Shown: piece by piece, positions 37,094 through 45,800 of the stretch
How the letters are laid out: each line of letters begins with the position of its first letter
Numbering within the stretch: position 1 is the stretch's first letter
DNA from: Streptomyces sp. NBC_00490
Lineage (GTDB): Bacteria > Actinomycetota > Actinomycetes > Streptomycetales > Streptomycetaceae
Direction: 5' to 3'
DNA length: 64,000 nucleotides
Assembly: GCF_036013645.1 (NCBI RefSeq)
Contig: NZ_CP107869.1
Span: 6,696,001-6,760,000, forward strand
Position numbers and translations under genes: made by a program
The notes under the pieces: generated by a model
Database searches by the model: none
The model's input: only the letters and a program-made list of their open reading frames with translations
What the model was told of the DNA's origin: nothing

Positions 37094-38377
37094 GTGAAGC
37101 GCAAGCTGATAGCCGCGATCGGTATCGCGGGCATGATGGTCTCCATCGCGGCATGTGGGGACAGTGACAGCGGCAGCTCGGACAACAGCGGCGCCGACGC
37201 CAAGGAACTGACCGTCTGGCTCACCGTGGACGCGCAGAACAACTGGCCCGAGCTGGTGAAGGCCGCCGACGCGGCCATCGTGAAGAAGCACCCGGGCATC
37301 AAGATCAAGCACGAGTACTACGGCTGGCCGGACAAGAACGCCAAGCTCGACGCGGTCCTCGCCACCGACAAGGCCCCCGACGTGGTCGAGATGGGCAACA
37401 CCGAGATGCTGAGCTACATGGTCAAGGGTGCCTTCGCGCCCGTCGACCCGGCGAAGTTCGACAGCTCGGACGCCTGGCTGGACGGCCTCAAGGCCTCGGT
37501 GACCTACGACGGCAAGACCTACGGCGTCCCGTACTACGCCGGTGGCCGCGTCGCCAACTGGCGCAAGGACCTCTTCGCCTCGGTCGGCGTCAAGTCCACG
37601 CCGAAGACGTACGACGAGCTCACCGCCGCCCTGGACAAGGTCCAGAAGAAGGAGGGCGACAAGTTCAACGCCTGGTACCAGCCCACCCGTGACTGGTACG
37701 CGGCCATGTCCTTCGTCTACGACGCCGGCGGCTCCATCGCGGTCGAGTCCGGCGGCCAGTGGAAGGCCAACCTCTCCTCGCCCGAGTCCGTCAAGGGCCT
37801 GAAGGCGTTCCAGAACGTCGTCGACACGTACATGCACGGCGACAAGACCAAGGACGAGTCCGACCGCTACATCGTCTACGGCCAGGGCAAGTCCGGCATG
37901 ATCTTCGCTCCCGCCTGGGAGGGCGCCACCGCCGCGGCCAAGGAGAACGACAAGACCGGCAAGCTCGAGGGCAACGTCGAGAACTTCGTGATGCCCGGCC
38001 CGTCCGGCAAGAACCTCCCCGTCTTCCTGGGCGGCTCCGACCTCGCCGTACCGGTGAAGTCCGACGCGCAGGCCGTCGCCGCCGAGTGGATCAACGCCTT
38101 CACGGGCACCTCCGGCCAGAAGGGCCTGATGGCCAAGGGCAACCTGCCCAACAACAAGACCGACCTCGCCACCCTGAAGAACGACCCGGCCACGGCGGTC
38201 CCGGCCACCGCGGCCGAGTCCAACTGGTTCGTCCCGATGGCGCCCGGCTGGGGCCAGGTCGAGAAGGCCCAGGTCCTGCAGACCATGCTGCAGTCCATCG
38301 GCACCGGCAAGAAGTCGGTCGAGGACGCCGCGAAGGAAGCGGACGCCAAGATCGACAAGGTCATCAACACCAAGTGA
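37094..38377 (+). CDS. dasA: Chitobiose/amino-sugar ABC transporter substrate-binding lipoprotein DasA
   Basis: 427 residues. Signal peptide with lipobox SIAAC (about residue 21), then a Gly/Ser/Asp linker and an extracellular solute-binding family 1 fold (LDAVLATDKAPDVVEMGN, FLGGSDLAVPVKS). Binds N,N'-diacetylchitobiose for the DasBC permease, energised by the shared ATPase MsiK elsewhere. GTG 37094 with GAGGAGGG. First gene of dasABC. A hairpin follows before dasB. Confidence 0.96.
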   Translation: MKRKLIAAIGIAGMMVSIAACGDSDSGSSDNSGADAKELTVWLTVDAQNNWPELVKAADAAIVKKHPGIKIKHEYYGWPDKNAKLDAVLATDKAPDVVEMGNTEMLSYMVKGAFAPVDPAKFDSSDAWLDGLKASVTYDGKTYGVPYYAGGRVANWRKDLFASVGVKSTPKTYDELTAALDKVQKKEGDKFNAWYQPTRDWYAAMSFVYDAGGSIAVESGGQWKANLSSPESVKGLKAFQNVVDTYMHGDKTKDESDRYIVYGQGKSGMIFAPAWEGATAAAKENDKTGKLEGNVENFVMPGPSGKNLPVFLGGSDLAVPVKSDAQAVAAEWINAFTGTSGQKGLMAKGNLPNNKTDLATLKNDPATAVPATAAESNWFVPMAPGWGQVEKAQVLQTMLQSIGTGKKSVEDAAKEADAKIDKVINTK

Positions 38378-38385
38378 CCACCGGC

Positions 38386-38413
38386 GGGGCCCCGTTGAGC
38401 GTGACGGGGCCCT
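38386..38413 (+). terminator. Intercistronic hairpin between dasA and dasB
   Basis: GGGCCCCGT pairs with ACGGGGCCC around an eight-base loop, without a T-run. It probably stabilises the dasA mRNA end or attenuates readthrough, giving more binding protein than permease. Confidence 0.6.
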
Positions 38414-38454
38414 GCTTCTCGTTCGACCTCGAAGGACCGCTGAGGAGCGCGCGG

Positions 38455-39444
38455 ATGAGTGCCGCAGACACGACCACTGCCAAAGTGCCGCCGGCGCGGC
38501 AGTCACCACCACCAGCACCGGCCGTGCGGAAGAAGCCGGCCGGAAAGCGCAGTACCGGCGGAGCCGGCACCCCCTGGCTGCTGCTCGCCCCCTGTCTGCT
38601 GATCCTGGCGCTCGTCCTCGGCTATCCGCTGGTCCGCCTGGTCACCCTGTCCTTCCAGGAGTTCGGCCAGTCCCAGCTGTGGGGCTTCAAGCCGGCCGAG
38701 TCGGTCGGGTTCGACAACTTCGGCAAGGTGCTGGGCGACGGCGAGTTCTGGGCGGTCGTCGTGCGCACGGTCGTCTTCGCGGCCGGCTGCGTCATCTTCA
38801 CGATGGTCGCCGGCATGCTGATCGCGCTGCTGCTCCAGCGGGTCTCCGGCTGGGTGAAGACCCTCGTCAACATCGCCCTCGTGGCCAGCTGGGGCATGCC
38901 GATCATCGTCGCCACCACCGTCTTCAAATGGCTCTTCGACGCGGACTACGGCATCCTCAACGCGCTGCTCAGCAAGGTGCCCGGGGTCGAGATGGTCGGC
39001 CACAACTGGTTCGCGAGCGGACCGCAGGGCCTGGCCGTGATCATGCTGCTGGTGGTCTGGGGAGCCGTCCCCTTCGTCGTGATCACCCTCAGCGCCGGGC
39101 TCACCCAGGTCCCGGCCGAACTGGAGGAGGCGGCCCGCCTCGACGGCGCGGGCGCCTGGGGCGTCTTTAGGTTCGTCACCCTCCCCATCCTCAAGCCGAT
39201 CATCGTGATGCTCACGACCCTCTCGGTCATCTGGGACATGGGCGTCTTCCCGCAGGTCTTCGTGATGCGCAACGGACATCCGGAGGCCGAGTTCCAGCTC
39301 CTCACCACCTACTCCTACGACCGTGCCTTCGTGGTCAACGACTACGCCCAGGGCTCGGCGATCGCCCTGCTCACCGTGCTGCTCCTGCTCGGCGTGGTCG
39401 CGGTCTACATGCGTCAGATGCTGAAGATCGGAGACGTCGAATGA
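38455..39444 (+). CDS. dasB: ABC transporter permease DasB
   Basis: 329 residues with six membrane helices after a Pro/Ala-rich cytoplasmic N-terminus. The ATPase-coupling loop EEAARLDGAGAWGVFRFVT is a standard MalF-type EAA motif. Forms the channel with DasC for chitobiose uptake. ATG 38455; the longer open frame overlaps dasA. Ends in an ATGA overlap with dasC. Confidence 0.94.
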   Translation: MSAADTTTAKVPPARQSPPPAPAVRKKPAGKRSTGGAGTPWLLLAPCLLILALVLGYPLVRLVTLSFQEFGQSQLWGFKPAESVGFDNFGKVLGDGEFWAVVVRTVVFAAGCVIFTMVAGMLIALLLQRVSGWVKTLVNIALVASWGMPIIVATTVFKWLFDADYGILNALLSKVPGVEMVGHNWFASGPQGLAVIMLLVVWGAVPFVVITLSAGLTQVPAELEEAARLDGAGAWGVFRFVTLPILKPIIVMLTTLSVIWDMGVFPQVFVMRNGHPEAEFQLLTTYSYDRAFVVNDYAQGSAIALLTVLLLLGVVAVYMRQMLKIGDVE

Positions 39445-40316
39445 CCAGCATGAGCGCGACCACCACGCCGGGGCGCGGCTCGAAGGGCCGTTCGGGACGC
39501 CGGAAGTCCAAGGCCGGCTGGAACCTCCTCGGTCTCCTCGTCTTCGTCACCGCCGGCTTCCCCGTCTACTGGATGCTCAACACGGCCTTCAAGCCGGCCA
39601 AGGACGCCATCGACCCGGACCCGAGCCTGCTGCCCACCGGCATCACGTTCTCCAACTTCGACCGGGCGCTGAACATCGCCGACTTCTGGGGCCCGGTCGG
39701 CCGCAGCCTCGTCGTGTCCCTCTCGGTGGTGGCGATCGGCATCGTCATCGGCCTGCTGGCCGCGCTCGCCATCTCCCGGTTCGCCTTCCGCGGCCGCAAG
39801 ATCGTGATCGTCGGCATCCTGGCGGTCCAGATGGTCCCGCTGGTCGCGATGATCATCCCGGTCTTCCTGCTGCTCAACGACCTCGGCCAGTACGACCGGC
39901 TGTCCGGCCTGGTCCTCACCTATCTGACCTTCATCCTCCCCTTCACGGTGTGGACGCTGCGCGGCTTCATCGTCAATATCCCGAAGGAGCTGGAGGAGGC
40001 GGCGATGGTCGACGGCTGCTCCCGCACGACCGCGTTCCTGCGCGTGGTCTTCCCGCTCCTCGCCCCCGGCATGGTCGCCACCTCGGTCTACGGCTTCATC
40101 CAGGCCTGGAACGAGTACCTCTACGCCCTCATGCTGCTCAGCCAGGAGAACCAGACGGCGACCGTCTGGCTGGGCAACTTCACCACCAAGCACGGCACCG
40201 AATACGCCCCGATGATGGCCGGATCCACCCTGATGGCCGTGCCGATCGTCGTCCTGTTCCTCCTCGTCCAGCGCAAGATGGCCGCGGGCCTGACCGCCGG
40301 CGCGGTGAAGGGATAA
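39441..40316 (+). CDS. dasC: ABC transporter permease DasC
   Basis: 291 residues with six membrane helices, MalG-type EAA loop EEAAMVDGCSRTTAFLRV. Partner of DasB. Coupled to dasB by ATGA; a second in-frame ATG nine bases on (MSATTTPGRG) may be the true start. The GH3 gene starts nine bases after its stop. Confidence 0.94.
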   Translation: MTSMSATTTPGRGSKGRSGRRKSKAGWNLLGLLVFVTAGFPVYWMLNTAFKPAKDAIDPDPSLLPTGITFSNFDRALNIADFWGPVGRSLVVSLSVVAIGIVIGLLAALAISRFAFRGRKIVIVGILAVQMVPLVAMIIPVFLLLNDLGQYDRLSGLVLTYLTFILPFTVWTLRGFIVNIPKELEEAAMVDGCSRTTAFLRVVFPLLAPGMVATSVYGFIQAWNEYLYALMLLSQENQTATVWLGNFTTKHGTEYAPMMAGSTLMAVPIVVLFLLVQRKMAAGLTAGAVKG

Positions 40317-40325
40317 CGCCACCCG

Positions 40326-41810
40326 ATGACGACTTTCGCCAGCGGTACGGACACGCTCACCCGCGACGCCCTGACCGTCCTCCAGCCCGGTTTCACCGGC
40401 ACATCCGCCCCCGACTGGCTGCTGCGCCGCCTGGGGGAGGGGCTCGCCTCGGTGGGCCTGTTCGGCCGCAACATCGACTCCCCGGACCAACTGGCCGCGC
40501 TCACCGCCCAGTTGCGCGCCGAACGCGACGACGTCCTGGTCGCCATCGACGAGGAGGGCGGTGACGTCACACGCCTGGAGGTGCGGACGGGCTCCTCCTT
40601 CCCCGGCAACCACGCGCTCGGCGCGGTCGACGACGTGGACCTGACGCGCGAGGTGGCCTCCGAACTCGGCCGCCGCCTCGCCGCCTGCGGGGTCAACCTC
40701 AACTGGGCCCCGTCGGCCGACGTGAACTCGAACCCGGACAACCCGGTGATCGGCGTCCGCTCCTTCGGCGCCTCCGCGGACCTGGTCGCCCGGCACACGG
40801 CGGCCTATGTCACGGGCCTTCAGTCGGCCGGGGTCGCCGCCTGCACCAAGCACTTCCCGGGCCACGGCGACACGGCGATCGACTCCCACCACGCCCTGCC
40901 GCGCATCGACGTGGACCTCCAGGTGCTGATGTCCCGTGAACTCTCCCCGTTCCGCGCCGCGATCGCGGCCGGCTCCCGGGCGGTGATGAGCGCCCACATC
41001 CTGGTCCCGGCCCTGGACCCCGAGCACCCGGCGACGCTGTCCCGCAAGGTGCTGACGGACCTCCTCCGCGGCGAACTCGGCTACGACGGCCTGATCGTCA
41101 CCGACGGCATGGAGATGCGGGCCATCGCGGACACCTACGGCATCGAACGCGGCAGCGTGCTCGCCGTCGCCGCCGGCGCGGACGCGATCTGCGTGGGCGG
41201 CGGCCTGGCGGACGACGAGACGGTACGACGGCTGCGCGACGCGCTGGTGTCGGCGGTCCGCTCGGGCGAACTCCCCGAGGAACGCCTGGCGGACGCGGCG
41301 GAACGCGTCCGCTCCCTGGCTCGCTGGACGGCGGCGGCATCGGCGGCCGACCCGGCGACCGACCCGGACCCGGAGGTTGGCCTCCGCGCGGCCCGCCGAG
41401 CCCTCACCCTGACCGGAGCGAGGCCCACGCCCCTCACCGAGCCGCCCTATGTCGCCGCCTTCACCCCGGTCGCCAACTTCGCGGTGGGCGACGAGACCCC
41501 CTGGGGCGTGGCCGCGGAACTCAGCCGCCTGCTGCCCGGCACGGAGACGGGCAGCTTCGCGGGCGAGGGCGCCGGCATGGCCGCACTGGCGGCAGCGGGC
41601 CGGCGCCGCATCGTCGCCGTCGTCCGCGACGAACACCGCCACCCCTGGATGACGGCGGCCCTGGACAGCGTCCTCCGCAGCCGCCCGGACACGATCGTGG
41701 TCGAAATGGGCGTCCCCCAGGCCCCCGCCCGCGGCGCCCTGCACATCGCGACACACGGCGCGGCGAGGGTTTGCGGCAGAGCGGCGGCGGAAGTCATCGC
41801 GGGCGAGTAG
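40326..41810 (+). CDS. dasD: GH3 beta-N-acetylhexosaminidase-type hydrolase (DasD)
   Basis: 494 residues. The NagZ signature KHFPGHGDTAIDSHHALP carries the His/Asp acid-base dyad, and LIVTDGMEMRAI contains the nucleophile Asp. No signal peptide, so it acts in the cytoplasm, cutting the imported chitobiose to N-acetylglucosamine. The N-terminal TIM barrel is followed by about 130 residues of a C-terminal domain not present in short NagZ enzymes. Fourth gene of the das operon; strong bidirectional hairpin follows. Confidence 0.9.
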   Translation: MTTFASGTDTLTRDALTVLQPGFTGTSAPDWLLRRLGEGLASVGLFGRNIDSPDQLAALTAQLRAERDDVLVAIDEEGGDVTRLEVRTGSSFPGNHALGAVDDVDLTREVASELGRRLAACGVNLNWAPSADVNSNPDNPVIGVRSFGASADLVARHTAAYVTGLQSAGVAACTKHFPGHGDTAIDSHHALPRIDVDLQVLMSRELSPFRAAIAAGSRAVMSAHILVPALDPEHPATLSRKVLTDLLRGELGYDGLIVTDGMEMRAIADTYGIERGSVLAVAAGADAICVGGGLADDETVRRLRDALVSAVRSGELPEERLADAAERVRSLARWTAAASAADPATDPDPEVGLRAARRALTLTGARPTPLTEPPYVAAFTPVANFAVGDETPWGVAAELSRLLPGTETGSFAGEGAGMAALAAAGRRRIVAVVRDEHRHPWMTAALDSVLRSRPDTIVVEMGVPQAPARGALHIATHGAARVCGRAAAEVIAGE

Positions 41811-41819
41811 CCGCAACGA

Positions 41820-41863
41820 CAAGACAGGCGCCGGTTCCTGAAAAGGAACCGGCGCCTGTCTTG
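41820..41863. terminator. Bidirectional terminator between dasD and nagB
   Basis: A perfect 20-bp stem (41820-41839 with 41844-41863) closed by GAAA. It sits between two convergent genes and would stop transcription from both sides. Confidence 0.9.
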
Positions 41864-41865
41864 GC

Positions 41866-41927
41866 TTTCAGGGGCGCGGGGCTGTATGGATTGCGGCTCC
41901 GCCGCGTGGGCGCGACCAGCCACATCG
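41866..41927. repeat. Streptomyces dispersed intergenic repeat, copy C (inverted)
   Basis: CTTTCAGGGGCGCGGGGCTG, then GGCTCCGCC and GGGCGCGACCAGCCAC, is the reverse complement of copy B near 21311. It begins immediately after the terminator stem. Confidence 0.65.
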
Positions 41928-41971
41928 GACCCGCACCCGGCAGCAAACCGAACCTGGCAGACGAGACCCCG

Positions 41972-42757
41972 CTAAATCCCCTGCCACTCCGGCTTGTTGA
42001 CATACGTGTGCCGGAAGTAGTCCGCCAACTTCAACTTGGACGCGGCACCCTCATCGACCACAACCGTCGCATGCGGATGCAACTGCAACGCCGACGCCGG
42101 ACACACCGCGGCAACCGGCCCCTCCACCGTCGCCGCCACGGCATCCGCTTTCCCCTCACCCGTGGCGAGCAGCACCAGATGCCGAGCCTCCAGGATCGTC
42201 CCGATCCCCTGAGTGATCACGTGATGCGGCACCTGCGAGATGTCCCCGTCGAAGAACCGCGCGTTGTCCACCCGGGTCTGCTCGGTCAACGTCTTGATCC
42301 GGGTCCGCGAGGCCAGGGAGGAACACGGCTCGTTGAACCCGATGTGCCCGTCGGTCCCGATCCCGAGCAACTGCAGATCCACACCCCCGGCGTTCGCCAG
42401 CGCCGCGTCATACGCCTCGCACGCCCCCTGAACGTCCTCCGCCGTACCGTCCGGCCCGATGAAGGAGGACATCCCGATGCCCAGCGGCTCCAGCACCTCG
42501 CGCCGCAGCACCGACCGGTACGACTCCGGATGCTCGGCAGGAAGCCCCACGTACTCGTCGAGCTGGGCGATCCGCGCCCGAGAGGCGTCCACCGCACCGG
42601 CCCGCACCTTCGCGGTGAGCGCGTGATAGATCGGCAGCGGTGTCGAGCCGGTGGCCACGCCGAGCAGCGCGTCGGGCTTGCGCCGCAGGAGCTGCGCCAT
42701 GGCCTCGGCGATGAGCTCGCCGCCCGACTTGGCGTCCGGAACGATGACAACTTCCAC
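41972..42757 (-). CDS. nagB: Glucosamine-6-phosphate deaminase
   Basis: 261 residues. Converts glucosamine-6-phosphate to fructose-6-phosphate and ammonia. LGVATGSTPLPIYHAL is the phosphate-binding loop, IAQLDEYVGLP holds the catalytic Asp, and GIGTDGHIGFNEP the catalytic His region. It finishes breakdown of the amino sugars brought in by DasABC and consumes the DasR ligand. GTG 42757. A DasR operator lies 28 bases upstream. Confidence 0.96.
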   Translation of the reverse strand: MEVVIVPDAKSGGELIAEAMAQLLRRKPDALLGVATGSTPLPIYHALTAKVRAGAVDASRARIAQLDEYVGLPAEHPESYRSVLRREVLEPLGIGMSSFIGPDGTAEDVQGACEAYDAALANAGGVDLQLLGIGTDGHIGFNEPCSSLASRTRIKTLTEQTRVDNARFFDGDISQVPHHVITQGIGTILEARHLVLLATGEGKADAVAATVEGPVAAVCPASALQLHPHATVVVDEGAASKLKLADYFRHTYVNKPEWQGI

Positions 42758-42785
42758 GCTGGGCCTGCCGTTCTGAAAGGGCTGT

Positions 42786-42801
42786 GTGGTTTAGACCAAT
42801 T
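42786..42801. promoter_or_regulatory. DasR operator (dre) between nagB and the SIS gene
   Basis: The core TGGTTTAGACCA (42787-42798) is a near-perfect DasR palindrome. It lies between two divergent amino-sugar genes and may control both. Confidence 0.85.
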
Positions 42802-42998
42802 TAACAGAACCGGCTTTCCCTGCCCAGGTGAAACGGCCCGTACGAGACGGCCGCGAACAGGTGTGGACGAGATGCCGGCACGGACGGATCCGCACCCCGC
42901 ACAGGCGTCCTGGCACCCGGGGGAGTGGAATGGGAGAGGCCACCTGCCGCTGGCCACTCGAGAACCGGACGCACGGCCCCACCCGGGAGGACCCCCGC

Positions 42999-44069
42999 AT
43001 GACCGCCACGACATCGGAGCCCCAGAGCGAACTCCCCGGCCGGATCATGGCCCGCGAGATGGCCGAGCAGCCTGCCGTGCTCCGCCGGATCCTGGAGGAG
43101 GGCGCCCCCGGCATCCGGCAGGTCGCCCAGGAGATCGCCGCCCGCAACCCCCGCTTCGTCCTGCTCACCGCCCGCGGCACCTCCGACAACGCCGCGCTCT
43201 ACGCCAAGTACCTCCTGGAGATCCGCCTCGGCCTGCCCTGCGGTCTGACCTCGATGTCGACCACCACCGCCTACGGCGCGCGCCCCGACCTCACCGACGT
43301 CCTGGTCGTCACCGTCAGTCAGTCCGGCGGCTCCCCGGACCTCGTGGCCTCGACCCGGGCCGCCCGCGAGGCCGGCGCGATCACCCTCGCCGTCACCAAC
43401 AACCCCGACTCACCGCTGGCCGGCGTCTCCGAGTACCACATCGACATCATGGCCGGACCGGAGAAGGCCCTCCCCGCGACCAAGACCTACACCGCCTCCC
43501 TCCTCGCGCTCTATCTCTTCGTCGAGGGCCTGCGCGGCGGCGACGGCGCCTCCGCGAAAACCCTGCCCGACCTCGCCGAGCGGCTCCTCGCCCGGCAGGA
43601 CGAGGTCCGCGCCCTCGCCTCCCGCTACCGCTTCGCCGAACGCATGGTGATCACCTCGCGCGGCTACGGCTACCCCACCGCCAAGGAGGCCGCCCTCAAG
43701 CTGATGGAGACCAGCTACATCCCGGCTCTCTCCTACTCCGGCGCCGACCTTCTGCACGGCCCCCTCGCCATGGTCGACAACGTCTCCCCGGTCATCGCGG
43801 TCGTCACCGACGGCAAGGGCGGCGAGGCCCTTCAGCCCGTCCTCGACCGACTGCGCGGCCGAGGCGCCGACCTGGTCGTCATCGGCCCCGCCGACCAGGT
43901 CGAACAGGCCTCGGCCGGCTTCGTCCTGCCCACCGAGGGCATCGCCGAGGAGCTCCAGCCCGTCCTGGAGATCATCCCGCTGCAACTCCTCGCCTACGAG
44001 GTCACGATCGCCCGCGGCCAGGACCCGGACGCGCCGCGCGCCCTGGCGAAGGTGACGGAGACCCGCTGA
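42999..44069 (+). CDS. SIS-domain sugar-phosphate isomerase/deaminase-like protein (GlmS C-domain type)
   Basis: 356 residues with two SIS domains like the isomerase half of GlmS but without the glutaminase half. RGTSDNAALYAKYLLE, VSQSGGSPDLVAS and the LKLMETSYIPALSYSGADLLHGP segment are the phosphosugar-binding loops. Likely acts on an amino-sugar phosphate, for example as a deaminase/isomerase using ammonia rather than glutamine. Divergent from nagB across a DasR operator. ATG 42999 after GGGAGG. Confidence 0.85.
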   Translation: MTATTSEPQSELPGRIMAREMAEQPAVLRRILEEGAPGIRQVAQEIAARNPRFVLLTARGTSDNAALYAKYLLEIRLGLPCGLTSMSTTTAYGARPDLTDVLVVTVSQSGGSPDLVASTRAAREAGAITLAVTNNPDSPLAGVSEYHIDIMAGPEKALPATKTYTASLLALYLFVEGLRGGDGASAKTLPDLAERLLARQDEVRALASRYRFAERMVITSRGYGYPTAKEAALKLMETSYIPALSYSGADLLHGPLAMVDNVSPVIAVVTDGKGGEALQPVLDRLRGRGADLVVIGPADQVEQASAGFVLPTEGIAEELQPVLEIIPLQLLAYEVTIARGQDPDAPRALAKVTETR

Positions 44070-44109
44070 TGGAGACCCACTGACGGCCGGGGCGGGATCG
44101 GTCAGGGAG

Positions 44110-44871
44110 CTAGTGCAGGCTCAGCAACGACCCCCCGGTCGCGTCGATGTGCTGCCCCGTGACCCAGCGGGAGTCCGGTGACGCCAGGAACGCCACCACA
44201 TCGGCCACGTCGGACGTGGTGCCGACGCGCTTGAAGACCGATACGGACTCCGCGTGCGCACGTATCGCGGGGTCGGCCAGGGCCGCGCTCGTCAGGTCGG
44301 TGTCGATGAAGCCGGGACCGACCGAGTTGGCGGTGATGCCGCGCGGTGCCAGCTCGGCCGCGAGGGAGCGGGTCAGGGTCGTCACGGCTCCCTTGGCCAT
44401 GTGGGTCGCGGCTATGGGGGAGATGGCGGCGTCTGTCGCCGCCGTGACGTTGATGATCCGGCCTTGGTCGCGCAGTCGCCGCAGGCCGTGCTTGACGATG
44501 AAGAACGGCGCTCTGGCGTTGACCGCCTGCGTCCGGTCGTAGAGCTCCTCGTTCGTCTCCTCGACGGTCGCGAAGAGGGCCATCCCCGCGTTGTTGACCA
44601 GGATGTCCAGTCCCCGCGCCTGCCGGTCGAAGGCCTCCCACAAGGACTCCGCGTCGCCGGGTACGCCCAGCTCGGCCCGGATCGCGAAGGCGCTCCCGCC
44701 CGCCGCCTCGATCGCGGCGACCGTCTCCTTCGCCGCCGCCTCATTGCTGCCGTAGTGCACGGCGACCCGCGCCCCGTCGCGCGCCAGCCGCTCGGCCACC
44801 GCCCGCCCGATCCCCCTGCTCGCCCCCGTGACCAGTGCCGTCCTGCCCGCGAGCACACCCGTGCCACCCAT
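44110..44871 (-). CDS. SDR-family oxidoreductase with altered active site
   Basis: 253 residues with the SDR Rossmann motif GASRGIGRAVAER and the NNAG motif. At the catalytic position the usual YxxxK is THMAK (Thr in place of Tyr), and the preceding Ser region reads INVTAATDAA, so the Ser is also missing. It may be catalytically impaired or use a different mechanism. Start ATG 44871 (MGGTGVLAG). Divergent from a TetR gene, its likely repressor. Confidence 0.82.
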   Translation of the reverse strand: MGGTGVLAGRTALVTGASRGIGRAVAERLARDGARVAVHYGSNEAAAKETVAAIEAAGGSAFAIRAELGVPGDAESLWEAFDRQARGLDILVNNAGMALFATVEETNEELYDRTQAVNARAPFFIVKHGLRRLRDQGRIINVTAATDAAISPIAATHMAKGAVTTLTRSLAAELAPRGITANSVGPGFIDTDLTSAALADPAIRAHAESVSVFKRVGTTSDVADVVAFLASPDSRWVTGQHIDATGGSLLSLH

Positions 44872-44941
44872 GCCGACGCCCCCTCGAAATTCCCTAGCGG
44901 TCGATACACAAAGACCGTACAACAGGGCGCCGACAATTCTC

Positions 44942-44953
44942 TAGCACCCGCTA
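44942..44953. promoter_or_regulatory. Possible TetR operator in the SDR-TetR divergent region
   Basis: TAGC-ACCC-GCTA is a short inverted repeat directly upstream of the TetR start codon. CTAGCGG recurs about 50 bases away near the SDR gene. Confidence 0.35.
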
Positions 44954-44957
44954 TAAA

Positions 44958-45599
44958 ATGCACTCCATGGTGAACAGTGAGGAGACCAAGGCGAAGACCG
45001 CCCCTGTGGCCAGGCCCCGCGGCCGGCCTCGTTCCTTCGACCGGGAGACCGCCCTGGAGAAGGCGATCCTCGCCTTCTGGGAGCACGGCTACGAGGCCAC
45101 CTCGGTCTCCGACCTCACCCGGGTCATGGACATCGGCGCCCCGAGTCTCTACGCCGCCTTCGGCGACAAGCGCTCCCTCTTCGACGAAGCCGTCCGCGTC
45201 TACACCGCCCGCTACGCCGCCTTCGCCGACCGGGCCCTCGCCGAGGAACCCACGGCCCGCGCCGTGGTGGAACGGACCCTGCGGGAAGCCGCCGCCAAGT
45301 ACACGGACCCGGAGCGCCCGCACGGCTGTCTCATCGCCCACGCGGCCATCAACTGCACGACCCCGGAGGTCGCCGACTCCCTGCGCGACCGGCGCAACGC
45401 CACCATCGCCGCCTTCGAGAGTCGTATCCGGGCGGACATCGCCACCGGCGCACTCCCGCCCGGCGTCGACGCCGCCGCGCTCGCCCGCCATACCGGGGCG
45501 ATCATCAACGGCATGTCCCAACAGGCGCGCGACGGCGCGAGCCGCTCGGAACTGGAGGCGCTCGCGGAAATTGCCATGGCCATCTGGCCCCGCACATGA
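44958..45599 (+). CDS. TetR-family transcriptional regulator
   Basis: 213 residues. N-terminal helix-turn-helix: KAILAFWEHGYEATSVSDLT and GAPSLYAAFGDKRSLFDEAV. The C-terminal half is the ligand-binding domain with HGCLIAHAAINC. Probably represses the divergent SDR gene and itself. A second ATG lies nine bases downstream of the chosen start; no Shine-Dalgarno is visible for either. Confidence 0.88.
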   Translation: MHSMVNSEETKAKTAPVARPRGRPRSFDRETALEKAILAFWEHGYEATSVSDLTRVMDIGAPSLYAAFGDKRSLFDEAVRVYTARYAAFADRALAEEPTARAVVERTLREAAAKYTDPERPHGCLIAHAAINCTTPEVADSLRDRRNATIAAFESRIRADIATGALPPGVDAAALARHTGAIINGMSQQARDGASRSELEALAEIAMAIWPRT

Positions 45600-45640
45600 A
45601 CCCACACGGGTTAGGCTGCGTGGTGGATGCTAGGGCGTCC

Positions 45641-45800
45641 GATCAGTTCTCCAGCGGGGGTCGAGCCACTTCTGGGACCCTCGGAGAACTGACAACAACG
45701 AACAGCCTCCAACGCATGGACACATCGAGTGGTCTAGTCCACAATGCGTTGCAGAGAACTGAATACGCAGACTTCCGTCTTCCCCGCACAGGAAGGCGGA
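45641..45800 (+). ncRNA. Structured intergenic RNA, likely homologue of sRNA scr5239
   Basis: Three consecutive stem-loops lie between the TetR and kinase genes. Stem 1: TCAGTTCTCC (45643) with GGAGAACTGA (45683), extended by GGGTC/GACCC. Stem 2: CAACGCATGGAC (45710) with GTCC and ATGCGTTG (ending 45751). Stem 3: CCGTCTTCC (45775) with GGAAGGCGG (ending 45799), which needs a G-U pair only on the plus strand. GAGAACTGA recurs at 45754 and could replace the partner of stem 1. The span of about 159 bases and position just before the SCO5239-type kinase match the conserved Streptomyces sRNA scr5239 (regulates dagA and metE), as I recall. Strand is inferred. Confidence 0.7.
45728..45743. promoter_or_regulatory. 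DasR-like operator inside the sRNA region
   Basis: AGTGGTCTAGTCCACA contains TGGTCTAGTCCA, one base from the DasR palindrome core and equal to dre 1 between dasR and dasA. It forms the loop and 3' arm of stem 2 of the RNA, so it may be a DNA operator, an RNA feature, or both. Confidence 0.6.
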
